DNA from: Tetradesmus obliquus
Lineage: Eukaryota > Chlorophyta > Chlorophyceae > Sphaeropleales > Scenedesmaceae
Assembly: GCA_030272155.1 (NCBI GenBank)
Contig: CP126191.1
Coordinates: 2,316,501 to 2,380,500 of the forward strand
DNA length: 64,000 nt
Reading direction: 5' to 3'
The position numbers and the translations under genes are program-made. Below the pieces are notes generated by a model. It had not been told where the DNA came from and made no database searches. It was given only the letters and a program-made list of their open reading frames with translations. Below are positions 22,001-31,986 of the stretch, piece by piece (the first letter of the stretch is position 1; each line of letters starts with the position of its first letter).

Positions 22001-24973
22001 ACACGCAACTCCTAACTCACCGGGCGTGGGCTCTCGCAGGCCTCGCACAGCTCCAGCAGCTCGCCAGGCGGGAACAGCGCAGCCAGCTGGCCCAGCAGGT
22101 AGCCGTTGTAGCCGTAATACACGCCCAGGTCGGCCTTGAGCTGCAAAAGTAACAAGTGGCAGGGTCGAACCATTAGCGGAAACATTAGCGAACACATGTG
22201 AGACCAGTATGCAGCGGCAGCTGTCGTAGCCATAACACACGCCCAGGTCGGCCTTAAGCTCCAGGCAGGGCACGCAGAACAATTGGGCATAGCAGTTTGA
22301 GCAGGTGTGAGGAAAGTGTGTAGTTGGAGTGGCACAGCGGCCGACGCCCCAGGTACGTTGTGAGCTGCGTGCGGTGGGCAGCAGCGGCGTGCGGTTGCAA
22401 GCTCAGGGTGTGGAGGGAAGCACAGCAGCAGCGGCACTTGCTGCATCAACCAGCCGAGTTGGCACTAGCAGCGACACCAACAGTGGCAGCTGTTGCGCGC
22501 GTGGCCCATGTGGCAACATCAATTTGCACAAGCAACAGTAATAGAAACATATGGTGAGTCCATAACCAACGTCACGCCTTACACACGAAGAATTTCCTGG
22601 GGTTGAACCTCAGAGTGACAGCCCGAGCTCAGCTGCTTGCAGCTTCCTATTTTACCAGGTGTCTGTGGCGGCGTATGCCGCATGAACACACCATGCAACC
22701 CCTCTATCTATCTATGGTCAGTGCCGTACCTGGTCCATGTAGTCGCTCCTGCTCCTGTTGCCTGCGCGCCTGCTGCTGAAGTCCTCAAGCACACCAACCA
22801 CCTGCACCAGACAGCAGCAGCAGCAGCAGCAGTCAATCATCAGGCACTGCCAGCTCACAGTCGCAGCAGCTTGCTTGCCTCCCAGCCCACACCGCCTCCA
22901 TGCTGCCATGCTGCCATGCTGCCATGCTGCCACACCTCCATGCTGCCATGCTGCCATGCTGCCACACCTCCATGCTGCCATGCTGCCATGCTGCCACACC
23001 TCCACCAAACACCAGCTGCTACCACATTTACCCCAGCCTACCCCAGCAACACCTTCATCGTTTGACCACGTTTGACCGCGTTTGACCGTGTTTGACCCAC
23101 CTGCTTCAGCCGCCGTTTGACCAGGTCCAGGTCAACCGCGCCATCTGGCCCTACAGCAGGCGCTCCCAGTTTGGCTCCCAGCCCCGTCTCGTCGTCTTCA
23201 TAGTCACCACCCATGCCCTCATCATCATCATCCGAACCGGCGCCGCGGATGTTTGTGGCCATGGCGCGCGTCTCAGCAGCGGCATCAGCCATCTGCTGCT
23301 TCCTGCAAGCAGCACAAAGCGACAGACAGCAGGCGGCGGAACACCGTAAGGAACAGAGTTGTGTGCGAAGTGAGTGTAGTGCTCTAAAGCAGGCCGCGCG
23401 GCACGCATCACAACTTCTAACTACAACTGTCCGTCATGGTTGTTGCTGCTGGCGCTCCCAGCCATGAAGCCTATCTGAGAAAGCAAGCAGCGATCAAGCC
23501 CTGCAGCCCTCCAGTGTTTGAGTTCACATCATAATCTTTCACCCGCTGCATGCATATGCCGCATGCAATGTTGCAGCAGCGCGCACCTAGCCTTCTCCAG
23601 CAGCTTGTTGTGCCACTCAATCGCCAAACGACCAAGCCTGAGCCCAAGCTAATGCTGTGCACTCCACGCATCGGCTGCCGAAACTACATCTACAGCTGCA
23701 CCTGGCCGCACCTGGCCTTCTCCAGCAGCTTGTTGTGCCGCTCAATCGCCAGCTGCTCATCCGAGTCATCCGACATGCCGCCCTCGTCGTCTGAATCATC
23801 ATCATCCCCTTCGCCCTCATCGTCTGACTCTCCCTCTCCTGCCTCGTCATCGCTGCCGAGGCTGCCGCTGCCAAACTCATCGTCGCTGCCGATGCCCAGG
23901 TCAGCATCAGAGCCGCCTTCCTCCCCATCGCTGTCAAACAGCGCCTGCTGCTGCTTGCCTGTGATGGAGACAGAAAGGTGATAATCAGGCAGGCGAGCGG
24001 GCAGGTAGGTATGTTGTGAGCAGCAGCAGCAGCAAGTGAATAGGCGCAAGGATCAGCGCACTGCTGCAGGCAGTCTGATGTAGGTGCAAGCGCACCAGCC
24101 GCTTGCACAGAGGAGGCAGCCTGCAATGCGCAAGCTCATATACTATATGCAACCCCTTGTCCCTGGCCATGCCATCCTGTGCAGAAGCAGTACTGTACGT
24201 GCATGCTTGTGCTTGCAACACCTGCTGCCGCCTCATCCCTGCAGTGCTGCTGCCTCACCTTTCGCCTGCTGCTTCTGCTTCTTGCTGGCTGCTGCTGCTG
24301 CTTTTGGCTCTTCCTCCTCAGCCTCATCATCGTCTGAGCCATCCATTGAGCCACTCATCTGCTGCTCATCATCGTCAGATGAGCCCATCTGCTGCTGCTC
24401 GTCGTCTGAGTCCAGCATTGCGTCCTCATCTTCCTCCTCATCTGACTCGCTGAGCTGCTGCTGCTTCTTGGCAGGCTTGAGCCAGCCTGCATTGTGGTCG
24501 CTGAAGCCAGCGGGGCGCTGCCGCTTGCCTGCAGCTGCTGCTGGCTTAGCCTGGAGATGCAAGTTGGCAGCAGGGCGGAGGGTCGGCAGGGCAAGCTCTG
24601 CTTACAGAACTGTTGTGCATTGCAGAATGCAACTGGGTGTGATGCAATGTATATGCGAACCTGTTTGACGCTTGGCAGCTGCATGCAGTACGCGGCTGAA
24701 CCATGACTAGACCATGACGGCAGCCTCAGCCCAGCAGTACTACTGAGCCGTCAATGCTTGTGCAGACTGCAGCAGATGCAAGGGAACAAACAAATAAATG
24801 AGCATGAAAGCAAGCACGCACCTTGGCAGTAGCTGCAGCTGCCGTCTGCTTGCCCTTGGTCACGGCAGCAGTAGCCCTACCCCTGCTGCAGCAATGAGCA
24901 GTGTACACGTGAGACCGTTGTAGCGACAGAAACAATCACTAAACAAACCTCACCAACAAGATACATGCGACAT
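17506..24973 (-). CDS. NOP2: NOP2/NSUN1 rRNA cytosine-C5 methyltransferase
   Basis: Thirteen exons join in phase: 24973-24954 (tentative first), 24882-24822, 24550-24259, 23958-23712, 23302-23101, 22801-22730, 22140-22021, 21592-21491, 21308-21231, 20631-20511, 19848-19643, 19186-18883 and 18461-17506, giving about 926 aa. A very acidic Ser/Asp/Glu N-terminus leads into the Nop2 core: [47 protein letters not shown] and motif [15 protein letters not shown]. Motif IV is [15 protein letters not shown] and motif VI is YSTCSM, with both family catalytic cysteines. The enzyme methylates a cytosine in large-subunit 25S/28S rRNA in the nucleolus and is needed for 60S assembly. The long tail has [12 protein letters not shown] repeats and acidic and Lys runs. 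The start exon is the least certain part. Three exon edges are duplicated into introns. Confidence 0.93.
19919..20290. repeat. Minisatellite in NOP2 intron, 40-bp and 27-bp units, 11 cores
   Basis: Eleven copies of the core CACGCCAGGGCG are separated by CACAGCTGCAT segments that occur once (27-bp unit) or twice (40-bp unit). The array lies in the intron between the exon encoding ALMKNSG and that encoding [13 protein letters not shown]. It is open in several frames on both strands, so the long ORFs through it are artefacts. Confidence 0.95.
20609..20843 (-). repeat. Triplicated acceptor edge of NOP2 exon (GASSFMP)
   Basis: The real acceptor, followed by GGTGCCAGCAGCTTCATG, is at 20631. Copies with an intact AG lie at 20717 and 20833 in the upstream intron (spacings 86 and 116 bp). 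The farthest copy keeps the most exon sequence, encoding [10 protein letters not shown]. Confidence 0.88.
21121..21203. repeat. (ATT)n microsatellite in NOP2 intron
   Basis: About 27 TTA/ATT units with one GTT interruption, in the intron before the exon encoding VGLVVYDSK. It is the only long AT-only triplet run in the window. Confidence 0.97.
21935..22003. repeat. CTG/CAG microsatellite in NOP2 intron
   Basis: Interrupted CTG run (with TCG units) on the + strand, so CAG on the NOP2 sense strand. It starts about 17 bp after the donor at 22020. It is one of the few intronic runs with sense-strand CAG rather than CTG. Confidence 0.9.
22105..22262 (-). repeat. Duplicated acceptor edge of NOP2 exon (LKADLGV)
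   Basis: The real exon starts at 22140. A second AG followed by an [16 protein letters not shown] sequence starts at 22258, 118 bp upstream in the sense direction. The copied exon edge is about 34 bp with few mismatches. Confidence 0.85.
22901..23003. repeat. Minisatellite in NOP2 intron (CCATGCTG core)
   Basis: Many copies of an 8-9 bp unit with core CATGCTGC, arranged in a higher-order pattern with CACACCTC spacers. It lies between the exons encoding KRRLKQ and VVGVLEDF. Confidence 0.93.
23587..23755 (-). repeat. Duplicated donor edge of NOP2 exon (NKLLEKAR)
   Basis: The real exon ends at 23712 with a GTGCGG donor. A copy of roughly 40 bases of exon end plus donor (GTGCGC) ends at 23587, 125 bp further into the intron. 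It encodes [14 protein letters not shown] with two or three differences from the exon. Confidence 0.88.
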
Positions 24974-25741
24974 GCGAGATAACGCGGCCTGCCACCGCTA
25001 TGCTGCTGTGCTTGCCGACACACCGGCCATGCGGGCGGCTACGCACAAATAGTCCCCGATCTCGCGCTCACGTTTTCGTTTCAGGCTTCAGTGCTCCTTT
25101 TAGCTTTGCCATGTGGAGGAGTGCTCTGCCAGCTGCTGCCGGCAAGTGCTATCACTTAGCGTGTGTGGTCGGGCAACGGCACCAGAGCAACGGGTTTTTA
25201 CAACATAAACTGAAGCTCTTTTGGGGGTGGCCGCATCGAAAGTCCCGTGCATGTGCAGTTACCGTGACATGTAACAGTGACAGACTAACACAGTTACCAG
25301 GTTGAACCCAGCAAGTATCCTGCCACGTTCTCCTGTGCATGTCAAATGCTAATGTTTCCCAACCATCGGCTTGTTCAGCGCTTGCAGCCCCGACACCTGT
25401 ATGAATCTTGTGCTGCAGGTGCATGCACATCGTCAGCGCTGACTGAGGCTGAGGCTAGCCTGCCAGGTGCATGCACATTGTCAGCCTGCAGTGCCGCCTG
25501 CGAATCGCCTGCCACAGTGTGTACACATGTGGCTGCAATAGCCTCAGGTAAGGGCCTGCATGATGTTTAATCCTGTACCATATGCTGGCAGCAACGCCAG
25601 AAACAGTGTTGTAGCTGCGGTGTCTGACAATGCCACATGCTAGCAGCAGGGGCGTGCACAGGCGGCTAAAGCATGCAATGACTACATGCTTGAAGGTACG
25701 CAGCTGCGCATGACCACCGTCCTTTGGGATCCTGGCTTTGT

Positions 25742-25759
25742 CTAGAATTCGTCATTTTA
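25742..25759. repeat. 18-bp sequence identical to 3504-3521
   Basis: The 18 bases starting CTAGAATTCGTC are identical at 25742-25759 and 3504-3521, 22 kb apart in the same orientation. The flanks share nothing obvious. An 18-mer match is unlikely by chance in 64 kb, so this may be the end of a dispersed element. Confidence 0.7.
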
Positions 25760-27140
25760 CATGCCATGCTTCACCTTGGAGTCGTCCCCCTCATCAGCAA
25801 TCATTGCTACACGGTGTCACAGTCTTCTGATCAACGTACGCATTACGCACGTCAAGTGATCAGGCGGCACATGCCGCAACTTCGCTGCTTCACGCATGCA
25901 GAAGGTGATTTACAGTCCGTAAGTGCAGCATGCCATAATAGAAGCTTGCTGACACCACTGTGAGTGACCAGCTTTCTATACCAAACAAACTGCCAGCAGT
26001 GCGCTTCGCATGGCTGATCTCTGCATGTGTGCCAATTCACAGCATACTTGAGCTAGAAGCATGTGTGCCCCAGGCACCAACATCCACTGGTGCCACAGCC
26101 GCAGCAGGTCGAAGCCATGCGGTGCCGGGAAGAAACCACCAGGCAGAAGCAAGGCACCAAGAAGAATAAGCATGCATATGCTTGCTTTCACGCATGTGCT
26201 GCACAGCAGGGTGCCACACACTGCCATGGAATGCTACCCACGCCAGCAAGCTCAACACAGGTGCTGTGGCGATACGTATCGTATACGTGTGCAAGAGGTT
26301 GTCTGCAATGCAAGCGCATCCAGGCAGACTCTGGATGGAATACGTCGTTGCCCGATCCATTCAGCTGTAACCAGGTCTCAGATGGTATGCAATGATTGTG
26401 ACGCACACGTTCGTCGCGCGCTCAACAACAGACGGCCAATGTACCACATCCAATTGTACCACGTAGCATGCATGTATGCCACAGATTGGCTTCAGCCTGG
26501 GGAGCCATACGCAGAAGTCAGCTATGGAATCGTGCATACAGAAGCCAGCTATTCAGCAGCCACAACACGTGCTATAACCCGCTCCGTCACTGGTCTCTGA
26601 CCTTTTTTGGATGTAGTACCACACACATTACTATACATCAATCCAGAGGCTGACTGTGATTAGCAGTCAGTTCGCAGCATATTGGTGCCCCAAGCGCCAC
26701 CATGCACTAGCGCCATGACCGTCACAAGCAACCCGCAAGTCAAGCTCATGCAGCACCTTGACCTGACCACCATGCGAAAGTGAAGGACCAACAGAAGATT
26801 GACGACACCTCTGCAATCTTTCAGGAATCTTCTGCACAGCCCTCGGTCTGTCACCAGGTCACCTAATACAGTGTCATGGAATGCCTTCCATGCAAGCCAG
26901 CTCAAAACGTAAGCCGTTGTTTTGCGTGTGCCAGAGAATTTTTGCCGTGCGAAGTGCACTCATGCTGACTCAAGATATGATTAACCCGCCGCGCAGATTG
27001 CACCTGGTGTGCGTAACATGAACACACCTACCCAACATCACGCGCTCAACCTCGGACACTTCATGCCAAAGCCTGGGCATTGCAGACTCCACAGTCAACA
27101 GCGGCAACGTGTACCACATTTTCACATTTTGGAAGTTACA

Positions 27141-27370
27141 AGAGTAACCTCGCCAGGCACGCAGCCCTGCCAGGCACGCAGCCAACCGTATGGGGTAACC
27201 CCCACCTGCTGCCTGGTGCAGGCGGTGAGGGGGTCTGGGTGGTCTACCCCTCACCAATAGAGAGGCAATAATAGTCGTAGTTTCCGCTCTGTACGGGGCG
27301 CGGTTGCCGATGCCGATGACAAGGTATGGCTTACAAGAAGACTATTATTATTATTAAGAGTAACCTCGCC
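27141..27370. mobile_element. SINE-like insertion with 14-bp target-site duplications
   Basis: AGAGTAACCTCGCC occurs at 27141-27154 and 27357-27370, flanking a 202-bp insert. The insert ends in an ATT-repeat tail, as short non-LTR retroelements do. It contains an inverted repeat (27224-27232 with 27247-27255, GGTGAGGGG/CCCCTCACC) and a 3' part related to a second insertion at 40259-40355. I see no clear pol III A and B boxes, so the tRNA origin of a classical SINE is not shown. Confidence 0.72.
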
Positions 27371-27635
27371 CGTTGGGGAGCCAATGACAGGCTCATTGGG
27401 CAGAGAAAAAACGGCAAACTCCACCAGTCCTTTTTGACAGGAAAGACACTACCAAATCTCATCCTGAAAATCGTCGCACATAAGATCACATAACGGTTCC
27501 TGGTGACGTTCATCAATCAAGTGCACCAGGTGTGCAACTGCACTTTGCTTCTCATGGTTCATCAGTCTGTGCATACACGCAGGGTTGTTGGGACCACATG
27601 CTGCCCCGTCGCTGTTTTCCCAACACTATTGTTTC

Positions 27636-27845
27636 GGCTAGGTGTAGGGTGATCAAGGCTAGGTGTAGGGTGATCAAGGCTAGGTGTAGGGTGATCAAGG
27701 CTAGGTGTAGGGTGATCAAGGCTAGGTGTAGGGTGATCAAGGCTAGGTGTAGGGTGATCAAGGCTAGGTGTAGGGTGATCAAGGCTAGGTGTAGGGTGAT
27801 CAAGGCTAGGTGTAGGGTGATCAAGGCTAGGTGTAGGGTGATCAA
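27636..27845. repeat. Perfect minisatellite: 21-bp unit, ten copies
   Basis: Ten identical 21-bp units beginning GGCTAGGTGTAGGG and ending TGATCAA. As 21 is divisible by three, both strands show repetitive open frames (ARCRVIK and LITLHLA), which are not taken as genes. Confidence 0.98.
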
Positions 27846-28043
27846 GGCGGCCGCTGAGCAATCAGCAGCACTATTAGAATGAAATGAACAATGCAGAACA
27901 AGCAAGCACATGCCGTGCAGTGCAGTTGCTGCTGTTGCGCAGAATAGGCTCGTCTGTGCGATGTGCACACATCAACTGAGCCTGCTGTGCAGCAATTGCT
28001 CAACCAGCGCAATAAAATGCAACTACAAATGCAATGAAATAGT

Positions 28044-28125
28044 TGTAATGTATCATAATGTGACGTAAAGTCATGTAACGGCATTTAAAGTGATGAAAGG
28101 TAATGTAACGAAGTTATAATTGTAA
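28044..28125. repeat. Cluster of TGTAA motifs at 30-bp spacing
   Basis: TGTAA occurs at 28044, 28074, 28104 and 28121 on the + strand. The first three are exactly 30 bp apart, in sequence that looks like a decayed 30-bp tandem repeat (TAATGTAACG and variants). It lies about 340 bp beyond the - strand Hint gene stop and in the opposite orientation. Confidence 0.6.
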
Positions 28126-28465
28126 TCAGCCACAATCTGCTTTGTTAGCATTGTAAACGGGCAACACTAAGAAAGGAGACATGCAGTCAAACTTCAAATG
28201 AGCTCCGCTAATCTGCACATAGACAGTACACCTTGCATGGTGCACACTCAGATGTGTCAATGTATGTGTGGGTTGTTAATGTATTTTATATGTGATATTC
28301 AACGACTCCATGAATAACACTCATGGCGAGCCGATCTCAGTGTTGTTGGTCAGCTTGCAACTGTACAGCTGAGCGCAATACTATATGTTGTTATCAGATG
28401 CATGCACTCTGACTGCATGTGCATGCACACTTCAATACCCTGTTTCTCAATGCATATTTAATCAA

Positions 28466-28823
28466 TCATGCGGCTGTGGTGGCCTGCGCAGCGACACGCA
28501 CAGCAGCAGCCAACCCATCGCTAGGTGCATTCACTGCCTGCATAGCGCTGAATATCATGTTGTCAAGCAGCGCAAGGGGGCTCTTGCCCAGTGCGCGGTA
28601 CACAGCACGCAGTGGCGCCTGCAGCGCGTGGTGTGCCTGAGCCAGCAGGTGCTGTGCTGGCATGACATGTTTGCGGGGCAGCAGCTGCAGCAGCTGCGCC
28701 TCACCCGGCCAAGCCGTGTGTGTGGATGCCGCAAAGCCCTCAACCACGATTGAGCCTGACAGGGTCCAGGGGCTGTACATGCCCTGCTCGGTGCTGGCAG
28801 TCACCTGCAGTGGAGCAGCAGCC

Positions 28824-28880
<57 letters not shown>

Positions 28881-30498
28881 GCAGCAGCAGCAGCAGCAGC
28901 AGAAGCATAAGGTAAGCTTCACACAACAAGCACAACAGGATGCCAAAGCATGGCACCTTGTGGCCAGTGTGTTCCTGCCAAACCACACACAGAAACAGCT
29001 GCAACTTGTTGCTTTGCAGAGCTTCTGCATCCTGGTGCTCCATGCATGTCAGCAACAGGCAGCCAGCACGCTGGCTCACCTCATCAACGCGGGCCAGCAC
29101 AGCTTGTTGGCCCTGCAGCAGCCACACCAGGTCGCCAACAGCCACCTCGCGCGTATGCTTGAGGCACTGCTGCTGTCGGGTAGCACCACAGGCAGTCGGT
29201 ACGTAGTGCATGGGAGACAGCGTCAGCACCTTGCTGCTGCCTGCAGCCCTGACAGGCGTGGCGCGGATGTTGAGGTAGGCCGCTGCTGTGCCTGCGTCCC
29301 TGTGTGGCATCAGGTAGACGTCATCAAACACCGCCGTGCCTGTTGACGCATCAACCGCCAGCACCTTGTCACCAACCACCAGCTGTGCAATGGGCTTTGG
29401 CCCGGCAGGCGTGATTACACGTGCCGCAGCAGGGAAGCATGCGCCATCGTTCGGCCCCGCAAACAGTGCAGTGTCTTCGCGGCCAAGCAGCGCATTGTTG
29501 ACCTTGCATGTTACAGAAAGTGCCCCAGCTGTGGCTGATGTGAGTCCCGGCTTATTGTCCTTGTCGAAATGCCACTGGATGCTTGGCGCGTCAAACACGG
29601 GAGCCTCTGTGCAGTTGAGAGGCAGGGCGGGGTCGCTTGAGGGCACACAGGAATGGCCCCGGGTGTAGTTGTAGCCAGTCCTGTCGTACAGCACGTATGT
29701 GCAGCGGAGCTTGTCTTTCAGGCCGGTGAGCTTTGCCGGAAGCTGGAACACAGCATTTGTGTTGTTCAGGTCTCCAACATTGCTGTACTTGGCCAAGTTG
29801 CGCGCCTGGGCTGGGCTGAAAGCAGTGCTGGCCTTTGTGAACTTGCAGGTGAAGGTGTTGGCTGTGACAGCAGACACTGTGGGGGACACGGCAATGATGG
29901 CGCCTGCAATATGCAGCAGCAACCACACAAACAAACAAGAAAATACTTTTGAGCGGCGTCTAGCGGTGTGTGAGATTCCAAACAGGTGGTGCGAGCCGCA
30001 ACTTTCCTTGCACATGCTGAACACCCAAGGCTGACTGCACAGCGTTGTGCGCATGAAGACGCCCTGCTGTATAAGGCATCGTATTGCGCGCTCACTGGCC
30101 GTTCTGCCGTTTGCAAGCTGGTGTGTAGACACAGCTTACAGTTGCTAGCGCTCACCAACATCATCAATCTTCGGCGGTTGGGCAGGTGTGCCAGGAGATG
30201 GGTCCTCAGCATACCGCTGCGGGCGGGTGATGATGCTTGTCAGGAAGCAGCCAAGGCCTGGCGTAAAGCCCACGGTGTAGAAATCCACGCTGTCATGCGC
30301 AGGGCTGGAACCAGTAGCCTGTGCAATGCCGACAGCACCGGCCACTCTGCCAAAGGCCTCTTTCTTGACCTCCTGCGCCACACAGCTGGCCACCTTGCTG
30401 TAGAAGCTGCGGCCCTGGCTGCCTTGCGCAGCAGCAGCAGCAGCAGCAGCGGCAGAGGCCGCCACGAGCGCGAGCAGCAGTGCACCGTAGGAGGGCAT
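28466..30498 (-). CDS. Secreted protein with C-terminal hedgehog/intein (Hint) domain
   Basis: Three exons join in phase: 30498-30156, 29903-29080 and 28804-28466, giving 501 aa. The start MPSYGALLLALVAASAAA looks like a signal peptide. The next roughly 250 residues have no recognised domain but include several Cys and two N-glycosylation sequons (NYT, NCT). The Hint domain begins near Cys270 (DGACFPAAARVITPAGPKPI), continues QLVVGDKVLAVD, has the block-B-like LTLSPMHYVP with His near 347, and ends with GMYSPWTLSGSIVVEGFAAS, the hedgehog-type last strands. Known Hint domains cleave themselves at the Gly/Ala-Cys bond through a thioester. No C-terminal Asn of inteins is seen, so a hedgehog-like mode is more likely. 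The intron before the last exon is filled by a CTG run. Confidence 0.85.
28815..28908. repeat. CAG/CTG microsatellite abutting an acceptor in the Hint gene
   Basis: About 30 CAG units on the + strand, with CCG and CGG interruptions. On the gene's sense strand they read CTG and end about 11 bp before the acceptor at 28804. Confidence 0.95.
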
Positions 30499-31986
30499 TG
30501 CTGCGATGGGTTGCGTGATAGGGCAGCAGCAATGAATGCAGCAGGTCAGTCACCAGCAGCAAAGAACTGGCGTGGCCATGGCCAATTTCTTGGTGGACTG
30601 CAACAAATGGCACAGCAACACCGGAAGCAGCATGCTCGACAACATAATGGCAATTGCCACCGTTTATGCAATGAACTGCCAGCCAGCTTGATTGTGGAGC
30701 AAGCTGGCAGGTGCAGACCCTTGCAACAGCACCAGTGCTTGTGGCTGTAGCACCGCCCGCCCGGACTGCTGCGACAGCCCTCGGACTGCTGCGACAGCCC
30801 TCGAATGCGCGAGTCGCACAGCGTCTCGAATACTAATAAAATGTCTTGCCGGCCAGCACCGCCTGGGCAGAACTGCTCACCTCAGGGTATACCTTACCTT
30901 ACGTAAGGCAGCCACCGTCAAAGCTGTGTACCGCAGAAACGCTCGACTTGTAGCTGTGAAAGCACTCGAGAACGAACAAGACAATCTAGATGATACGTGC
31001 GTTGATCGGCTGTCGCGCTGATCCGCCCGTGAGTCTACAGCTTTTACTAATTCGCCCGCATCTGTCACTCTATTGCGTCGGGGGTTCTTGCGATGTTCCC
31101 TGTGCATGATGATCAGCAAACAAAGCAATGAACATCATTCACAGCTGTAAAACAAATAAGCACGTTTCTGCGCTGGTACTAGACACTCTCCTGCGCAGCT
31201 GCTGCTCAGCGAGCTGCTAGCAGTGCTGGACCAACAGGCCGACTGGGTGCTCATCAGCACGTGACTTGAGGCGTACGTCTGCTGCACTTGAAACCCGGCT
31301 GCAGCACGCTTTCGTTCGGCTAGCCCAGAGAAAGACCAACGCTAGGCACATCCCCAAAGTAAATCTTGTGTCCCACCAGCACTCCCCTAGGGCTGTTGAC
31401 TGGTCACCCCCCTGTGTGGCACGGTGCCAGCGCATGATGCATGGTGACGTGTGATGAAAAGTATGACACAACTGCTTTCTATTGCTCGCAGCAGCTTTGT
31501 GGGTGGAATGTTGTTGATGCTCACTCTGTCGCCCATTGCCAGTGCACTTGTGGCCACGGGTCACCAGCACCAATGCAAACAGGACAGCATGCAATTCAGC
31601 ACAGTTACATGAACACTATACAATTAAACAGCCGTTTTTGTGTTGCTTGTGCTCCTTCTGGCGATGCGGCTGGTGTTTTGGTGTTTACGATTTGCTGCGA
31701 TTTGAACCTCCCGCTTTCTCCCTTCCCGGCTGAACATGCCGGCTACACCCAGGCTGCAGGCGTGACCTCGCACTGTGTAATATATTCGTCGACAGAAGTC
31801 GAACCACCCGCCCTTAAAGCCCTTCCCGCTTCAGCTTTGTGGCGAGAATTGTGATACTCGTCTTAGGCGCTGCTGTTCTGCCTCCTAGACGCTTCAAATA
31901 ATAGTTTTGTGTGTAAGTCAGTGATCAAGCGATCATCACGCTTTGATCTAGCAGTGTAGGCGTCACCACTCGGCACCAGGGACAAA
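30499..31986. promoter_or_regulatory. Divergent promoter region between Hint and HMG-like genes
   Basis: This is 1.5 kb between two divergent start codons. It holds a two-copy 20-bp tandem repeat (30762-30801) and a perfect 12-bp palindrome CCTTACGTAAGG (30897-30908). No TATA box can be assigned with confidence. Confidence 0.5.

Larger units (their letters stand above)
24974..28465. other. 3.5-kb intergenic region upstream of NOP2
   Basis: This region contains the NOP2 promoter, the SINE-like element (27141-27370), the 10-unit minisatellite (27636-27845) and a TGTAA cluster (28044-28125). Two diverged copies of an unknown sequence lie near 26040-26270 and 26680-26910. A + strand frame at 25346-25570, Cys/Ala/Ser-rich and running to a GTAAGG donor at 25546, could be an exon but has no partner. 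No other gene was seen. Confidence 0.5.

Noticed and set aside
27155..27356. Pol III promoter boxes in the SINE-like insert
   Set aside because: No convincing A and B box pair was found, so the element is called SINE-like only from its tail and target duplications.
27532..27968. ORFs of ARCRVIK or LITLHLA repeats
   Set aside because: They are a direct product of a 21-bp perfect repeat with no flanking coding signal.
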